Source: Micromonospora carbonacea (GTDB lineage Bacteria > Actinomycetota > Actinomycetes > Mycobacteriales > Micromonosporaceae). From it: a DNA stretch of 64,000 bases. A model generated the notes under the pieces. That model was not told where the DNA came from and did no database searches. It was given only the letters and a program-made list of their open reading frames with translations. The stretch lies in NCBI RefSeq assembly GCF_014205165.1, contig NZ_JACHMZ010000001.1, forward strand, positions 1,896,001 to 1,960,000, in the 5' to 3' direction. The position numbers were made by a program, and so were the translations under genes. Shown in pieces: positions 11,562 through 21,063 of this stretch. Numbering within the stretch: position 1 is the stretch's first letter; every line of letters starts with the position of its first letter.

Positions 11562-12272
11562 ATGCGACAGGGCACGCCGGGTCGGCGGGACGCGCAGGTG
11601 CTGGTCTTCGACGCCGACGACACGCTGTGGGAGAACAACGTCGTCTTCGAGCGGGTCATCGACGACTTCCTCGGCTGGCTGGACCATCCGACGCTGGACC
11701 GGGCGCAGATCCGGGCCATCCTCGACGACATCGAGCGGGCCAACGCGGCCGTCCACGGCTACGGCAGCAAGGTCTTCCTGCGCAGCCTCGGCGAGTGCCT
11801 GGAGCGGCTGCGCCAGCGGCCCGCCTCCGTCGCGGAGCGCCGGGAGATCGACGCCCTGGCCGAGGCGCTGGTCAACCACCAGGTCGAGCTGATGCCCGGG
11901 GTGGCCGAGACGCTCGACGCGCTCGCGGAGCGGCACCGGCTGCTGCTGCTCACCAAGGGCGACCGGGAGGAGCAGCAGCGCAAGCTCGACGCGTCCGGGC
12001 TGCTGCACCACTTCCACACCGCGCACATCGTGCGGGAGAAGAACGTCGACACCTACCGGTGGCTCGCCGGGGAGCACGGCTTCGACCCGGGGTCCGCCTG
12101 GATGATCGGCAACTCCCCGAAGTCGGACATCCTGCCGGCGCGGGCCGCCGGCATGTGGGCGGTGTTCATCCCCAACGAGAACACCTGGGTGCTGGAGCAC
12201 GACGACCTCGACCCGACCGACCCGGGCGTGCTGCGGCTGGCCGCGTTCGGCGACCTGCTGCGGCACTTCTGA
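11562..12272 (+). CDS. HAD-superfamily hydrolase
   Basis: 236 residues. Motif I is VFDADDTLW (nucleophile Asp with general acid Asp two residues on), motif II is LLLLTKGD, and motif IV is in WMIGNSPKSDILPARAAGM. The helical cap lies between motifs I and II. It is probably a small-molecule phosphatase; the ligand is unknown. ATG 11562 is chosen because AGGGGAGAGG lies just upstream; an in-frame start ten codons earlier has no such site. A TACGGT box at 11528-11533 may be its -10. It lies 64 bp after the GH63-like gene and may also be read from there. Confidence 0.88.
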   Translation: MRQGTPGRRDAQVLVFDADDTLWENNVVFERVIDDFLGWLDHPTLDRAQIRAILDDIERANAAVHGYGSKVFLRSLGECLERLRQRPASVAERREIDALAEALVNHQVELMPGVAETLDALAERHRLLLLTKGDREEQQRKLDASGLLHHFHTAHIVREKNVDTYRWLAGEHGFDPGSAWMIGNSPKSDILPARAAGMWAVFIPNENTWVLEHDDLDPTDPGVLRLAAFGDLLRHF

Positions 12273-12684
12273 GCCGCCCGGCCGCCCGGCCGGGGCCGCG
12301 GGCCCGGCCCCGCGTCGGCCCGACCGGGGCCCCGGGCCGCCCGCGCCCGGCGCGGCCACGGGCCCGCCGGACGCACCCGCCCCCGACGGGGAACAGCGCC
12401 CGCGCGGCTGCCCGTGTTACGCCCTCCTGCCGGTTTTCGACATGGTCGACAAACGCCGCCGTGGGCGGTCCCGGCGGCTTGTTCCGCCCGTGCCTCCCTG
12501 CCTAACCTGGCCCGGCGTTCGCGGCTCCTCGGGGTGAGTCGGGAACGCGCCGAAGTCCGGCGGTGGCGCACCGTGGAGCTGAGTGCAGGCGGGCCGCGTC
12601 GCCACCGGTGGGCCCCGGCGTGGGCGGCGTGTCCCGCCCGCGCGCCCACCGGCGGCGATCCGCTGCCACACCGGACGGCTGGTG
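12273..12684. other. Gene-free GC-rich stretch between convergent genes
   Basis: The first 60 bp after the HAD gene contain overlapping GC palindromes (for example CGGGGCC/GGCCCCG) that could act as a terminator. No reading frame here shows a start site with ribosome-binding sequence or recognisable protein features. I see nothing else in it. Confidence 0.4.
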
Positions 12685-12720
12685 GGTCAGGACCGGGGAG
12701 TTGCGGACCCGGTCCTGACC
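12685..12720 (-). terminator. 13-bp perfect stem-loop ending the minus-strand two-gene unit
   Basis: Arms 12685-12697 and 12708-12720 pair exactly around a 10-nt loop. It lies 20 bp beyond the stop of the gene at 12741-13016 and has no T tail. Confidence 0.65.
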
Positions 12721-12740
12721 GTGCCCGCAGCGGGCGCCGG

Positions 12741-13016
12741 TCAGGCGACCTCGCCCCGCACGATCGCCACCGCCACCCGGCAGAACTCGTCCATGTCCGG
12801 CTGGAAGCCGGCCGCGATGTCCGGGTGCAGACCGGACCGGGTCTCGTCCAGCAGCCGCTGGCAGACCTGCTCGACCGGCTCGCCCGCGTAGCTCGACCGG
12901 ACCCGTCCCGTGGCCGCCTGCAGGGCCGAGGTCAGCTGATCCTCCAGCGGGCCCCGCAGCTTCCGCTGCACGGGGTCGAGCCCGCTGGGATCGAGCGTGA
13001 CATGTGGCTCCGACAT
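12741..13016 (-). CDS. Small conserved hypothetical protein (91 aa)
   Basis: Not recognised. A 91-residue, acidic, probably helical cytoplasmic protein. Visible segments are LDPVQRKLRGPLEDQLTSAL, a VCQRLLDETRSGLHPDIAAG segment and a C-terminal DEFCRVAVAIVRGEVA, with two Cys residues not arranged as a metal site. The start is well supported by AAGGGAG upstream of ATG 13016. It follows the 143-residue gene at 13064 by 47 bp on the same strand, so the two probably form an operon ended by the stem-loop at 12685-12720. Confidence 0.7.
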   Translation of the reverse strand: MSEPHVTLDPSGLDPVQRKLRGPLEDQLTSALQAATGRVRSSYAGEPVEQVCQRLLDETRSGLHPDIAAGFQPDMDEFCRVAVAIVRGEVA

Positions 13017-13063
13017 CGGCGCTCCCTTCGTCGGCGTCCGCGGTACCCCACCGCGGACGTCGG

Positions 13064-13495
13064 TCAAACCACGGCCGGCAGGGCGGCCACCCGCACCCGG
13101 TAGGAGAACTCCTCCGCCGGTTCCTCCAGGTACGACAGCCGGCGGATCTGCCGGTCGTCGGTGTAGAGGGCGACGTCGGCGAGGACCCCGAGGTGGGTCA
13201 GGCCGATGGTGGCGACCCTCTTCTTGTCCTGCAGCACCGCGCAGATCCCGCCGAGCAGGGTGCTGGCGTCGGAGGTGCGGTGCCCCGGCGGACACCGCAG
13301 GGTCAGCTCCACCTCCACCGGCCCGCCCAGCGGGGTCCAGCCGGTGCGCTGGGCCGCCGAGCAGGCCGCCAGGAGCAGGGCCCGGACCCTCGTCGCCTGC
13401 CGGTGGCCGGCGGCGAAGATGGACAGGGCTTCGGTCTTCACCGGGGGCAGGCCGCTCACCTCGAACGTCAGGGCGAGAGCGCGGGTGTCCTGCAC
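13064..13495 (-). CDS. Conserved protein resembling RusA-type endodeoxyribonuclease fold
   Basis: 143 residues from GTG 13495 (GAGGAGG about 7 nt upstream). The order of elements FEVSGLPPVKTEA, PVEVELTLRCPPG, TSDASTLLGGICAVLQDKK and VALYTDDRQIRRL resembles RusA-like Holliday-junction resolvases, where Asp residues in the two central segments bind metal. Similarity is judged by eye only, so a nuclease role is a hypothesis. It is co-transcribed with a 91-residue protein of unknown role. Confidence 0.55.
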   Translation of the reverse strand: MQDTRALALTFEVSGLPPVKTEALSIFAAGHRQATRVRALLLAACSAAQRTGWTPLGGPVEVELTLRCPPGHRTSDASTLLGGICAVLQDKKRVATIGLTHLGVLADVALYTDDRQIRRLSYLEEPAEEFSYRVRVAALPAVV

Positions 13496-13962
13496 GACGG
13501 CACCTCCTCGTCGTCAACGATCCTGCCCAACCGGTGGACCGGCAGCGGGGGGTTCGCTCGATTACCCACCGTTCGGGCAGGAGGGGGATGGGCCGGAGGC
13601 GTATCGACTTCGGCGGCGACGCGCTGGCAGCTGAGTCCGGGGGAACTCCCGGCAAACGCTAGTCGAACCGACGGACACCCGGAAGCCTCCCCGCGCACGT
13701 GTCCGACCCGCCGGACGGGCCGTGCCACCCGGGTCACCCGGGCATCCGCCGAGGCGGGGGCGTCGGCGGCGAGACGAACCGGACGAACGGCGGTTACGGG
13801 TCGCCCGCGTTGCGGGCAGGTTTCGCGCCTGGGCAGGTCGGGCAGTGTTGCCCGCACGACACGCCCGGGGCGGGTCGGTGTCCGGTCCGCTCCCGACCGT
13901 CTCGCCGTGCGCCGGGGCACGGGTGACCTCCCCGGTTCTTCGCCGAAGAGAGGGGGAGGGCG
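13496..13962. other. Upstream region of the sugar importer operon
   Basis: 467 bp between the divergent RusA-like gene and lpqY. It must hold the promoters of both. A GGGGGAGGG ribosome-binding tract precedes the lpqY ATG. I saw no clear operator palindrome like those at 2294 or 40249, and no protein-coding frame worth proposing. Confidence 0.4.
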
Positions 13963-15243
13963 ATGACAGATCCGGCCCGACGTCGGCGTCGACCCGCGGC
14001 CCGCGCGGCAGCGGCCGCCGCCGCGCTCACGCTGGTCGCGCCGCTGGCCGCGTGCGGCTCCGGCGGCGACGGCGGCACGCCCACGATCAACCTGTACTAC
14101 CCGCCCGAGCAGAACCTGCAGAAGGTCGTCGACGACTGCAACACCCAGGCGCAGGGGCGCTACCGCATCGCCTACCGGGTGCTGCCGCGCCAGGCCGACG
14201 ACCAGCGGGTGCAGCTGGTCCGCCGGCTCGCCGCCGGGGACACCGGGATGGACGTGCTCGGCCTCGACGTCACCTGGACGCAGGAGTTCGCCAGCGCCGA
14301 CTGGATCCGGGAGTGGACCGGGCCGGACCGCGCCGAGGTGGAGGAGGGCACCCTCGCCGGGCCGCTGGACACCGCCCGCTACCAGGACAAGCTGTACGGT
14401 GCGCCGAAGAACACCAACGTCCAGCTCCTGTGGTACCGCACCGACCTGGTGCCGGAGGCCCCGAAGACCTGGGACGACATGATCAGGCAGGCCCAGGACC
14501 TGAAGGCGCAGGGCAAGCCGTACCAGGTGCTCACCATGGGCGCGCAGTACGAGGGGCTCGTCGTCCTCTACAACACCCTCGCCGAGAGCGCGGGCGGCAG
14601 GATCCTCAGCGACGACGGCAAGCAGGCGGTCATGGACGCCGGCACGGTCACCGCGCTCGACCAGCTCCGGCGCTTCGCCACGTCCGGCGTGACGTCGCCG
14701 TCGTTCAGCAACGCCACCGAGGACCCGGTCCGGCTGGAGTTCCAGTCCGGCAACGGCGCGTTCCAGGTCAACTGGCCCTTCGTCTACCCGGCGTTGCAGG
14801 AGGCCGACCCGGAGCTGGCGAAGAAGGTGAAGTGGGCGCGGATCCCGGGGATCGACGCCGACACCCCCAGCAAGGTCACCATCGGCGGCGTCAACCTGGC
14901 CGTCAGCGCCTACTCGCGGCACCCGGCGGAGTCCTTCGAGGCCGCCAAGTGCCTGCGCAACGCCAGGAACCAGAAGTTCTCCGCCGTCAACGACGGCGTG
15001 CCGCCGACCATCGAGCGGGTCTACGACGACCCGGAGATGACCGAGGCGTACCCGATGAAGGAGACCATCCTGGAGGAGCTGAAGGAGCCGGCGACGCGCC
15101 CGCTGACCCCGGCCTACCAGAGCATCTCCACGGTGATGTCGGCGATCCTGTCGCCGCCGTCGGCGATCCGCCCCGAGCGGACGGCCGACGAGCTGCGCGA
15201 CGCCATCGCCGACGCCCTGGAGTCGAAGGGGGTGCTGCCGTGA
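13963..15243 (+). CDS. lpqY: Trehalose/disaccharide ABC transporter substrate-binding lipoprotein, LpqY-like
   Basis: 426 residues. A twin-Arg-rich start (RRRRRPAAR) leads into an Ala-rich helix and a lipobox LAAC, with Cys at about residue 31. Mature sequence TINLYYPPEQNLQKVVDDCN, the VLGLDVTWTQEFASADWI segment and GAPKNTNVQLLWYRTDL match LpqY, the receptor of the mycobacterial LpqY-SugABC trehalose recycling importer. Two permeases and an ATPase follow with overlapping or near-touching stops and starts. Substrate by analogy is trehalose released from the cell envelope; Micromonospora lacks mycolates, so another alpha-glucoside is possible. Confidence 0.85.
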   Translation: MTDPARRRRRPAARAAAAAAALTLVAPLAACGSGGDGGTPTINLYYPPEQNLQKVVDDCNTQAQGRYRIAYRVLPRQADDQRVQLVRRLAAGDTGMDVLGLDVTWTQEFASADWIREWTGPDRAEVEEGTLAGPLDTARYQDKLYGAPKNTNVQLLWYRTDLVPEAPKTWDDMIRQAQDLKAQGKPYQVLTMGAQYEGLVVLYNTLAESAGGRILSDDGKQAVMDAGTVTALDQLRRFATSGVTSPSFSNATEDPVRLEFQSGNGAFQVNWPFVYPALQEADPELAKKVKWARIPGIDADTPSKVTIGGVNLAVSAYSRHPAESFEAAKCLRNARNQKFSAVNDGVPPTIERVYDDPEMTEAYPMKETILEELKEPATRPLTPAYQSISTVMSAILSPPSAIRPERTADELRDAIADALESKGVLP

Positions 15244-16139
15244 GCCGGCGCGCCCCGCTGAGCGAGAACAAGAAGGCCGAACGGAGGCTCGGCTGGCTGC
15301 TCTGCGCCCCCGCCGCGCTGGTCATGGTGCTGGTCACCGCCTACCCGATCGGCTACTCGATCTGGCTGTCGTTGCAGCGCTACGACCTGCGCTTCCCCGC
15401 CGAGCGCGAGTTCATCGGGCTGGAGAACTACGCGACCGTGCTGACCAACGAGTTCTGGTGGACGGCGTTCGGGGTCACCATGCTGATCACCGTCGTCACC
15501 GTCGCGGTCGAGCTGGTCCTCGGCATGGGCCTGGCGCTGATCATGCACCGGACGCTGGTCGGCCGGGGCATCGTGCGCACCGCCGCGCTCATCCCGTACG
15601 GGATCGTCACGGTCGTCGCCGCGTTCTCCTGGCGGTACGCATGGACGCCGGGCACCGGCTACCTGGCCAACCTGTTCGGCGACGGCGCGCCGCTGACCGA
15701 GCGGGCCAGCTCCCTGGCGATCATCATGCTGGCGGAGATCTGGAAGACCACCCCGTTCATGGCGCTGCTGCTGATGGCGGGCCTGGCCCTGGTGCCGGAG
15801 GACCTGCTCAAGGCGGCGTCCACCGACGGGGCGACCGCGTGGCAGCGGTTCACCAAGGTCATGCTGCCGGTGATGAAGCCGGCGATCCTGGTCGCCCTGC
15901 TGTTCCGCACCCTCGACGCGTTCCGGGTCTTCGACAACATCTACGTGCTCACCGCCGGCGGCAACGAGACCTCCTCGGTGTCGATGCTCGCCTACAACAA
16001 CCTGATCCGGGGCCTCAACCTCGGCATCGGGTCCACGATGTCCGTGCTGATCTTCCTCACCGTGGCGGTCATCGCGTTCGTCTTCGTGAAGCTGTTCGGC
16101 ACCGCTGCCCCCGGCAGCGACGACGGGGAGAGGCGCTGA
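15240..16139 (+). CDS. sugA: Sugar ABC transporter permease, SugA-like
   Basis: 299 residues, translationally coupled to lpqY by a GTGA overlap (GTG 15240). MalF-type permease with six predicted membrane helices starting at [19 protein letters not shown], and the EAA loop in [29 protein letters not shown], which docks on the ATPase. Together with SugB it forms the membrane channel of the importer. Confidence 0.9.
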   Translation: MSRRAPLSENKKAERRLGWLLCAPAALVMVLVTAYPIGYSIWLSLQRYDLRFPAEREFIGLENYATVLTNEFWWTAFGVTMLITVVTVAVELVLGMGLALIMHRTLVGRGIVRTAALIPYGIVTVVAAFSWRYAWTPGTGYLANLFGDGAPLTERASSLAIIMLAEIWKTTPFMALLLMAGLALVPEDLLKAASTDGATAWQRFTKVMLPVMKPAILVALLFRTLDAFRVFDNIYVLTAGGNETSSVSMLAYNNLIRGLNLGIGSTMSVLIFLTVAVIAFVFVKLFGTAAPGSDDGERR

Positions 16140-16140
16140 C

Positions 16141-16974
16141 ATGGCCGACACCACCACGCGGGCGAAGCTGCGCTGGGGCCTGCTGGACGTCATCGTCGTC
16201 GTCTTCGCGCTGGTCCCGGTGCTCTGGATCGCCTCGCTGTCGTTCAAGACCCCGGCCACCCTCACCGACGGCAGGTTCTGGCCCCGGGAGTGGACGCTGG
16301 ACAACTACCGGTCGATCTTCGACACCGACCAGTTCGTCCGGGCCCTGGTCAACTCGATCGGCATCGCCCTGATCGCCACGCTGATCGCCGTGGTGCTCGG
16401 CGCGATGGCCGCGTACGCGATCTCCCGGCTGGACTTCCCCGGCAAGAAGCTGCTCGTCGGCGTCTCCCTGCTGATCGCGATGTTCCCGCAGGTGTCGCTG
16501 GTGTCGCCGCTGTTCGAGATCGAGCGGCAGCTCGGGCTCTTCGACACCTGGCCGGGGCTGATCCTGCCGTACATCACCTTCGCGCTGCCGCTGGCGATCT
16601 ACACGCTGTCGGCGTTCTTCAAGCAGATCCCGTGGGACCTGGAGAAGGCGGCGAAGATGGACGGCGCGACCCAGGGCCAGGCGTTCCGGCGGGTCATCGC
16701 CCCGCTGGCCGCGCCGGGGCTGTTCACCACGGCGATCCTGGTCTTCATCTTCTGCTGGAACGACTTCCTGTTCGCCATCACGCTCACCTCCACCGAGCGG
16801 GCCCGCACGGTGCCGGTGGCGCTGTCGTTCTTCACCGGCGAGTCGCAGTTCGAGGACCCCACCGGGGCCATCTGCGCCGCCGCCGTGGTGATCACCGTGC
16901 CGATCGTCCTGTTCGTGCTCTTCTTCCAGCGCCGCATCGTCTCCGGCCTGACCTCCGGCGCAGTCAAGGGATAG
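16141..16974 (+). CDS. sugB: Sugar ABC transporter permease, SugB-like
   Basis: 277 residues. MalG-type permease with first helix [19 protein letters not shown], a central helix block [19 protein letters not shown] and the EAA loop [20 protein letters not shown]. It starts 1 bp after sugA ends and is followed 11 bp later by the ATPase gene, so all four genes form one operon. Confidence 0.9.
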   Translation: MADTTTRAKLRWGLLDVIVVVFALVPVLWIASLSFKTPATLTDGRFWPREWTLDNYRSIFDTDQFVRALVNSIGIALIATLIAVVLGAMAAYAISRLDFPGKKLLVGVSLLIAMFPQVSLVSPLFEIERQLGLFDTWPGLILPYITFALPLAIYTLSAFFKQIPWDLEKAAKMDGATQGQAFRRVIAPLAAPGLFTTAILVFIFCWNDFLFAITLTSTERARTVPVALSFFTGESQFEDPTGAICAAAVVITVPIVLFVLFFQRRIVSGLTSGAVKG

Positions 16975-16985
16975 GTGGTGTAGTC

Positions 16986-18194
16986 ATGGCTGACATCGTG
17001 CTGGACAAGGTGAGCAAGTCGTTCCCCGACGGGACCGTCGCGGTGCGGGACGTCGACCTGGAGATCGCCGACGGCGAGTTCGTCATCCTGGTCGGCCCGT
17101 CGGGCTGCGGGAAGTCCACCACCCTCAACATGATCGCCGGGCTGGAGGACATCAGCTCCGGCGAGCTGCGCATCGGCGGCCAGCGGGTCAACGACAAGGC
17201 CCCCCGGGACCGGGACATCGCGATGGTGTTCCAGTCGTACGCGCTCTACCCGAACATGACCGTCCGGGAGAACATGGCGTTCCCGCTGAAGCTCGCGAAG
17301 CTCGACAGGCAGACCATCGACGCCAAGGTCGACGAGGCGGCCAAGGTGCTGGAGCTGACCCCGCTGCTGGACCGCAGGCCGGCCAACCTCTCCGGCGGCC
17401 AGCGGCAGCGGGTGGCGATGGGCCGGGCGATCGTCCGCCAGCCGAAGGCGTTCCTGATGGACGAGCCGCTGTCCAACCTCGACGCGAAGCTGCGGGTGCA
17501 GATGCGCACGGTCGTGTCCCGGTTGCAGAAGCAGCTCGGCACCACCACCGTCTACGTCACCCACGACCAGACCGAGGCGATGACCCTCGGCGACCGGGTG
17601 GTGATCATGCGGGGCGGCGCGATCCAGCAGGTCGGCCCGCCGCAGGAGCTCTACGACCACCCGCGCAACCTCTTCGTCGCCGGCTTCATCGGCTCCCCGT
17701 CGATGAACTTCCTGCACGCCGCCGTCGACGACGGGAAGCTGCGCACCGCCATCGGTGACGTGCCGATCGGCGACCGGATCCGCCGCGAGCTGGAGGCCGG
17801 CGACGCCCCGCGCGAGCTGATCCTCGGCATCCGCCCCGAGCACTTCGAGGACGCCGAGCTGGTCGACGACGACACCCGCCGCCGGGGCGCCGAGTTCACC
17901 GCGCCGGTCGACATCGTCGAGTCGATGGGCTCCGACAAGTACGTCTACTTCACCCTGGAGGGGGAGCGGGCCAGCGCCGCCGAGCTGGAGGAGCTGGCCG
18001 CCGACGCCGGGGCCGACTTCAGCGGCGGCGGGGCCAGCCTCGTCACCCGGCTGTCGGCCGAGTCGACAGTACGCGAGGGCGGGGACCGGCGGGTCTGGTT
18101 CAACCTGGAGAAGATCCACCTGTTCGACCCCGCCACCGGACGCAACCTGACCCTGCACGAGGGGCGGTCGTCCGGCGCGCTCGGCGGCTCCTGA
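16986..18194 (+). CDS. sugC: Sugar ABC transporter ATP-binding protein, SugC/MsiK-like
   Basis: 402 residues. Walker A GPSGCGKST, Q-loop MVFQSYALYP, signature LSGGQRQRVAMGRAIVR, Walker B AFLMDEPLSNLDAKLR and H-loop VYVTHDQTEAM are all intact. The C-terminal OB-type regulatory domain of the MalK/UgpC subgroup follows from about residue 240 (LGIRPEHF, VDIVESMGSDKYV). It powers import through SugA-SugB. A long stem-loop directly after the stop ends the operon. Confidence 0.93.
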   Translation: MADIVLDKVSKSFPDGTVAVRDVDLEIADGEFVILVGPSGCGKSTTLNMIAGLEDISSGELRIGGQRVNDKAPRDRDIAMVFQSYALYPNMTVRENMAFPLKLAKLDRQTIDAKVDEAAKVLELTPLLDRRPANLSGGQRQRVAMGRAIVRQPKAFLMDEPLSNLDAKLRVQMRTVVSRLQKQLGTTTVYVTHDQTEAMTLGDRVVIMRGGAIQQVGPPQELYDHPRNLFVAGFIGSPSMNFLHAAVDDGKLRTAIGDVPIGDRIRRELEAGDAPRELILGIRPEHFEDAELVDDDTRRRGAEFTAPVDIVESMGSDKYVYFTLEGERASAAELEELAADAGADFSGGGASLVTRLSAESTVREGGDRRVWFNLEKIHLFDPATGRNLTLHEGRSSGALGGS

Positions 18195-18197
18195 TCC

Positions 18198-18237
18198 GCG
18201 CGGCGGGCCCACGACGACGCGCGTGGGCCCGCCGCGC
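18198..18237. terminator. 16-bp perfect stem-loop between convergent operons
   Basis: Arms 18198-18213 and 18222-18237 pair exactly around an 8-nt loop, 4 bp after the sugC stop and 25 bp before the end of the oppositely transcribed condensation-domain gene. Its position suits a bidirectional terminator; there is no T tail. Confidence 0.75.
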
Positions 18238-18261
18238 CGGAGCGCGCCGGCCCGGCCGGGC

Positions 18262-19674
18262 TCACCCGTGGTCGACGTCCGCGTACCGGGTGCGGCTCTC
18301 CGCGTACCAGGCGGCGACCTGCGCCAGCGGCACGTCCTGGTAGGCGAGCGTCACCGTCGTGCGCTCGAACGTGTCCAGGAACGCCCGGATGTCGCCCGGC
18401 GGGAGCAACGCCGTGTCGGCGAACAGGGAGAGGTGGACCCGTTCGGCGGTGCCCCGGACGCCCATGAACAGCGCCTTGTTCTTCAGGTCGACCCGTTCCG
18501 GCCAGGAGAAGGCGCTGTCCGCGGTGCGGGCCGTCAGCTCCTCCAGCGTGGCCGGCGGCCTGGTGGGTCGGCCGGGCAGGTGCGACCAGATGTCGTTGAA
18601 GTGGGCGGCCGAGCCGACCCCCGCCTCGTCGGCGAGCGCGGCGACGACGCGGTGGCGGTGCCGCCCGTGGCTGCGGGCCTGGGCGAGGACGGCCGCGCAG
18701 TGCTCGGTCAGTGCGGCGAAGGTGCCGGCCGTCAGGTCGACCACGGTGGGGATGCTCTGGCTGAGCGTGCACACCGTGCCGGCCAGCTCGGGCAGCGTGC
18801 GGTTGCCCTGCATGATGTCGACCGGGAAGGCGTCGCCGGGGCAGACGCAGCGCATCAGCGCCGAGGTGACGGCGAGCAGCAGCGCCGATGGGGAGCTGCG
18901 GTGGCGGCGCGCCGCCGGGCCCACCGCCAGGGCCACCGCGTCGGACTCCAACTGGCCCCGGAAGAACCGGGGCGTGGCCGGCTGCGCCCGCGTGGGCAGC
19001 ATCCCGGGGTGGGCGCGGTCGAGCTGCCGCCGGATGAACCGCGCCGCCTCGATGGTGAGCAGTTGGCCCTCGGGCCGGTTCTCCAGCGCCGCCAGGTCCG
19101 CCGGTTGCAGGGCCGTCCGCGCGCCGGGGGCGGGCCGGCCGTCGACCCGGGCCCGCAGCAGGGCGGTGAGGTCGGCCACGAGCAGGTCGGCGGCGACGAA
19201 GTCGGCGGACAGGTGCGACACGGCGAACGAGAGCAGGATCGGGATGCCGTCCTTCATGATCACCGAGAACCGGATCGGCAGCTCCTTGTCGTGGTCGAAC
19301 CCCACCTGCGCGGCCCGGACGAGGCAGTCGGTGACGATGGTGGTCCAGTCGGTGTCGTCGTCGGTCGGCCGGTCGCACAGCTCGACCGGGAGCGTGCCCG
19401 ACCCGAGCACCTCCTGGGTGGCGTCGCCGCTGGTCGTGGGGCGGTACATCGTGCGCAGCGCCTCGTGCCGCCGCAGCAGCTCGGCCACGCACTCCAGCAC
19501 GTCGCCGACGCTCAACAGCAGCGGGATGGGCAGCCACCGGGTGAGCACGGCGTAGGAGCGCGCGTCGTCCCAGTCGCGCACGAGGTCCCAGATGACCTCC
19601 TGGCCCCAGGTCAGGGGCGCCGTTCGTGGTCGTCCGCCGTGGAACTCCACGTCGGTCGTGCGGATGGTGATCAT
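18262..19674 (-). CDS. Stand-alone condensation-domain protein (NRPS C-domain / PapA-like acyltransferase)
   Basis: About 470 residues in the CoA-dependent acyltransferase/condensation superfamily. The N-terminal PLTWGQEVIW matches the opening motif of C domains (LTxxQ), RRHEALRTMY is core motif C2, and the catalytic motif HHxxxDG appears as SHLSADF near residue 154: the second His and the Asp are kept, the first His is Ser and the Gly is Phe. Later motifs include GNRTLPELAGTVCTLSQSIP. It probably makes an ester or amide from a carrier-bound acyl chain. Its ATG overlaps the MATE gene stop by ATGA, and a KS-KR-ACP synthase lies one gene further upstream, so it is a good candidate for the release or tailoring step of that pathway. 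Confidence 0.8.
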   Translation of the reverse strand: MITIRTTDVEFHGGRPRTAPLTWGQEVIWDLVRDWDDARSYAVLTRWLPIPLLLSVGDVLECVAELLRRHEALRTMYRPTTSGDATQEVLGSGTLPVELCDRPTDDDTDWTTIVTDCLVRAAQVGFDHDKELPIRFSVIMKDGIPILLSFAVSHLSADFVAADLLVADLTALLRARVDGRPAPGARTALQPADLAALENRPEGQLLTIEAARFIRRQLDRAHPGMLPTRAQPATPRFFRGQLESDAVALAVGPAARRHRSSPSALLLAVTSALMRCVCPGDAFPVDIMQGNRTLPELAGTVCTLSQSIPTVVDLTAGTFAALTEHCAAVLAQARSHGRHRHRVVAALADEAGVGSAAHFNDIWSHLPGRPTRPPATLEELTARTADSAFSWPERVDLKNKALFMGVRGTAERVHLSLFADTALLPPGDIRAFLDTFERTTVTLAYQDVPLAQVAAWYAESRTRYADVDHG

Positions 19675-21050
19675 GGGGAGCTTCGCACCTCCACGGGCGT
19701 GGGCGGATGGCCGCGGGCCGGGGTCCGGCGCGGCGTCAGGACGTGCCGCAGGCAGAAGACCGAGTACGCCAGGCCGGTGGTCCAGCTCACGACCACGGCC
19801 CACATGACCGCCTCGATGCCGAACGGCCTGCTGAGCACGTACGCGAAGGGCACCTGCACCAGCGCGAAGGCCACGATCGTGCAGACCAGCGGCACCGTGG
19901 TGCGGCGCGCGCCGTTGAGGTAGCCGTGCAGCACGACCATGACGGTGTAGAGCGACAGGAAGGGGAAGATGATCAGCAGGTACTGCCCGGTGACCCGCCG
20001 GGTCGTCGGGTCGTCGGTGAACAGGGCGGCCACCGGCCCCCGCGCCAGCAGGACCAGGGCGGAGACCAGCACCGTCAGCCCGACCGTCAGACCGAGGGCC
20101 CGCAGCAGCCCCTGCCGTGCCCGCTCGACGTGCCCGGCGCCGAGGTTCTGCGCCGCGAAGGCGGTGACCGCGCCGGAGAACGACAGGAACAGGATGGCGC
20201 TGAACGCCTCGACCCGGGACACCACCGTGAACGCGGCCAGCACCACCTCGCCGTACGGCTCGATGATCCAGACCAGCACCATGATGCCGACGGCGAGGAT
20301 GACATGCTGCGTGGCCAGCGGGGCGCCGAGGCGGACCGCGTCGACGAACTCGCCGCGCACCGCGCGCCGGGTCGGCCGCCCGCGCGGCAGCGGGTACGCC
20401 CGGGCCGACGCGGCGACCCCCACCACCGTGGCCACGCTGGCGGCGACCGCCGTGGCCAGGGCGGCGCCGGCGATGCCGAGCCCCAGGCCCCCGACGAACA
20501 GCAGGGCCAGCCCGATGTTGAGCAGGTTCCCGCACGCCTGCACCCACATCGCCGCCCGCGAGTCGCCCAGCCCGCGCAGGTAGGCGCTGACCGCCGCCGA
20601 GCCGAAGATGCCGGGGAAGCCCAGCGACAGCACCCCGATGAAGCGGGCGCACTGCTCGGCCAGGGCCCCGGTGATCCCCATCAGCGCCAGGACCGGCTCG
20701 GCGAGCACCGTGACCAGGAGCACGCAGCCGAGCGTCCAGCACACCGTCACCGCGGCCAGCGCCACCACGACGTCGCGGCGCTGCCGGTCCTGCCCGGCCC
20801 CGCGCAGGTGCGCCAGCCGGATGGTGAACGCCGTGCCCAGTCCGATGAACATCGCGTTCAGCAGGTAGAACAGCGGGCCGCTGGCCCCGACGGCGGCGAG
20901 CCCGTCGACGCCGACGTAGCGCCCGACGACGATGCTGTCGACCAGCAGGTAGACCTGCTGGAACAGGCTGGCCACCGCCAGCGGCAGGGCGAAACCGACG
21001 ATCCGGCGTAGCGGCGGCCCCGTGGTCATGTCGGTCACGACGTCCCCCAT
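19671..21050 (-). CDS. MATE-family efflux transporter
   Basis: 459 residues with about twelve hydrophobic helices in two similar halves (PLAVASLFQQVYLLVDSIVV near the start and RVEAFSAILFLSFSGAVTAFAAQNLGAG in the middle), as in MATE Na+/H+-drug antiporters. It is encoded between the polyketide synthase (14 bp gap upstream) and the condensation protein (4-bp overlap downstream), so it is most likely the exporter or self-resistance pump for the operon's product. An alternative in-frame ATG at 21029 is possible. Confidence 0.9.
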   Translation of the reverse strand: MGDVVTDMTTGPPLRRIVGFALPLAVASLFQQVYLLVDSIVVGRYVGVDGLAAVGASGPLFYLLNAMFIGLGTAFTIRLAHLRGAGQDRQRRDVVVALAAVTVCWTLGCVLLVTVLAEPVLALMGITGALAEQCARFIGVLSLGFPGIFGSAAVSAYLRGLGDSRAAMWVQACGNLLNIGLALLFVGGLGLGIAGAALATAVAASVATVVGVAASARAYPLPRGRPTRRAVRGEFVDAVRLGAPLATQHVILAVGIMVLVWIIEPYGEVVLAAFTVVSRVEAFSAILFLSFSGAVTAFAAQNLGAGHVERARQGLLRALGLTVGLTVLVSALVLLARGPVAALFTDDPTTRRVTGQYLLIIFPFLSLYTVMVVLHGYLNGARRTTVPLVCTIVAFALVQVPFAYVLSRPFGIEAVMWAVVVSWTTGLAYSVFCLRHVLTPRRTPARGHPPTPVEVRSSP

Positions 21051-21063
21051 CGTGGTCGGTGGC

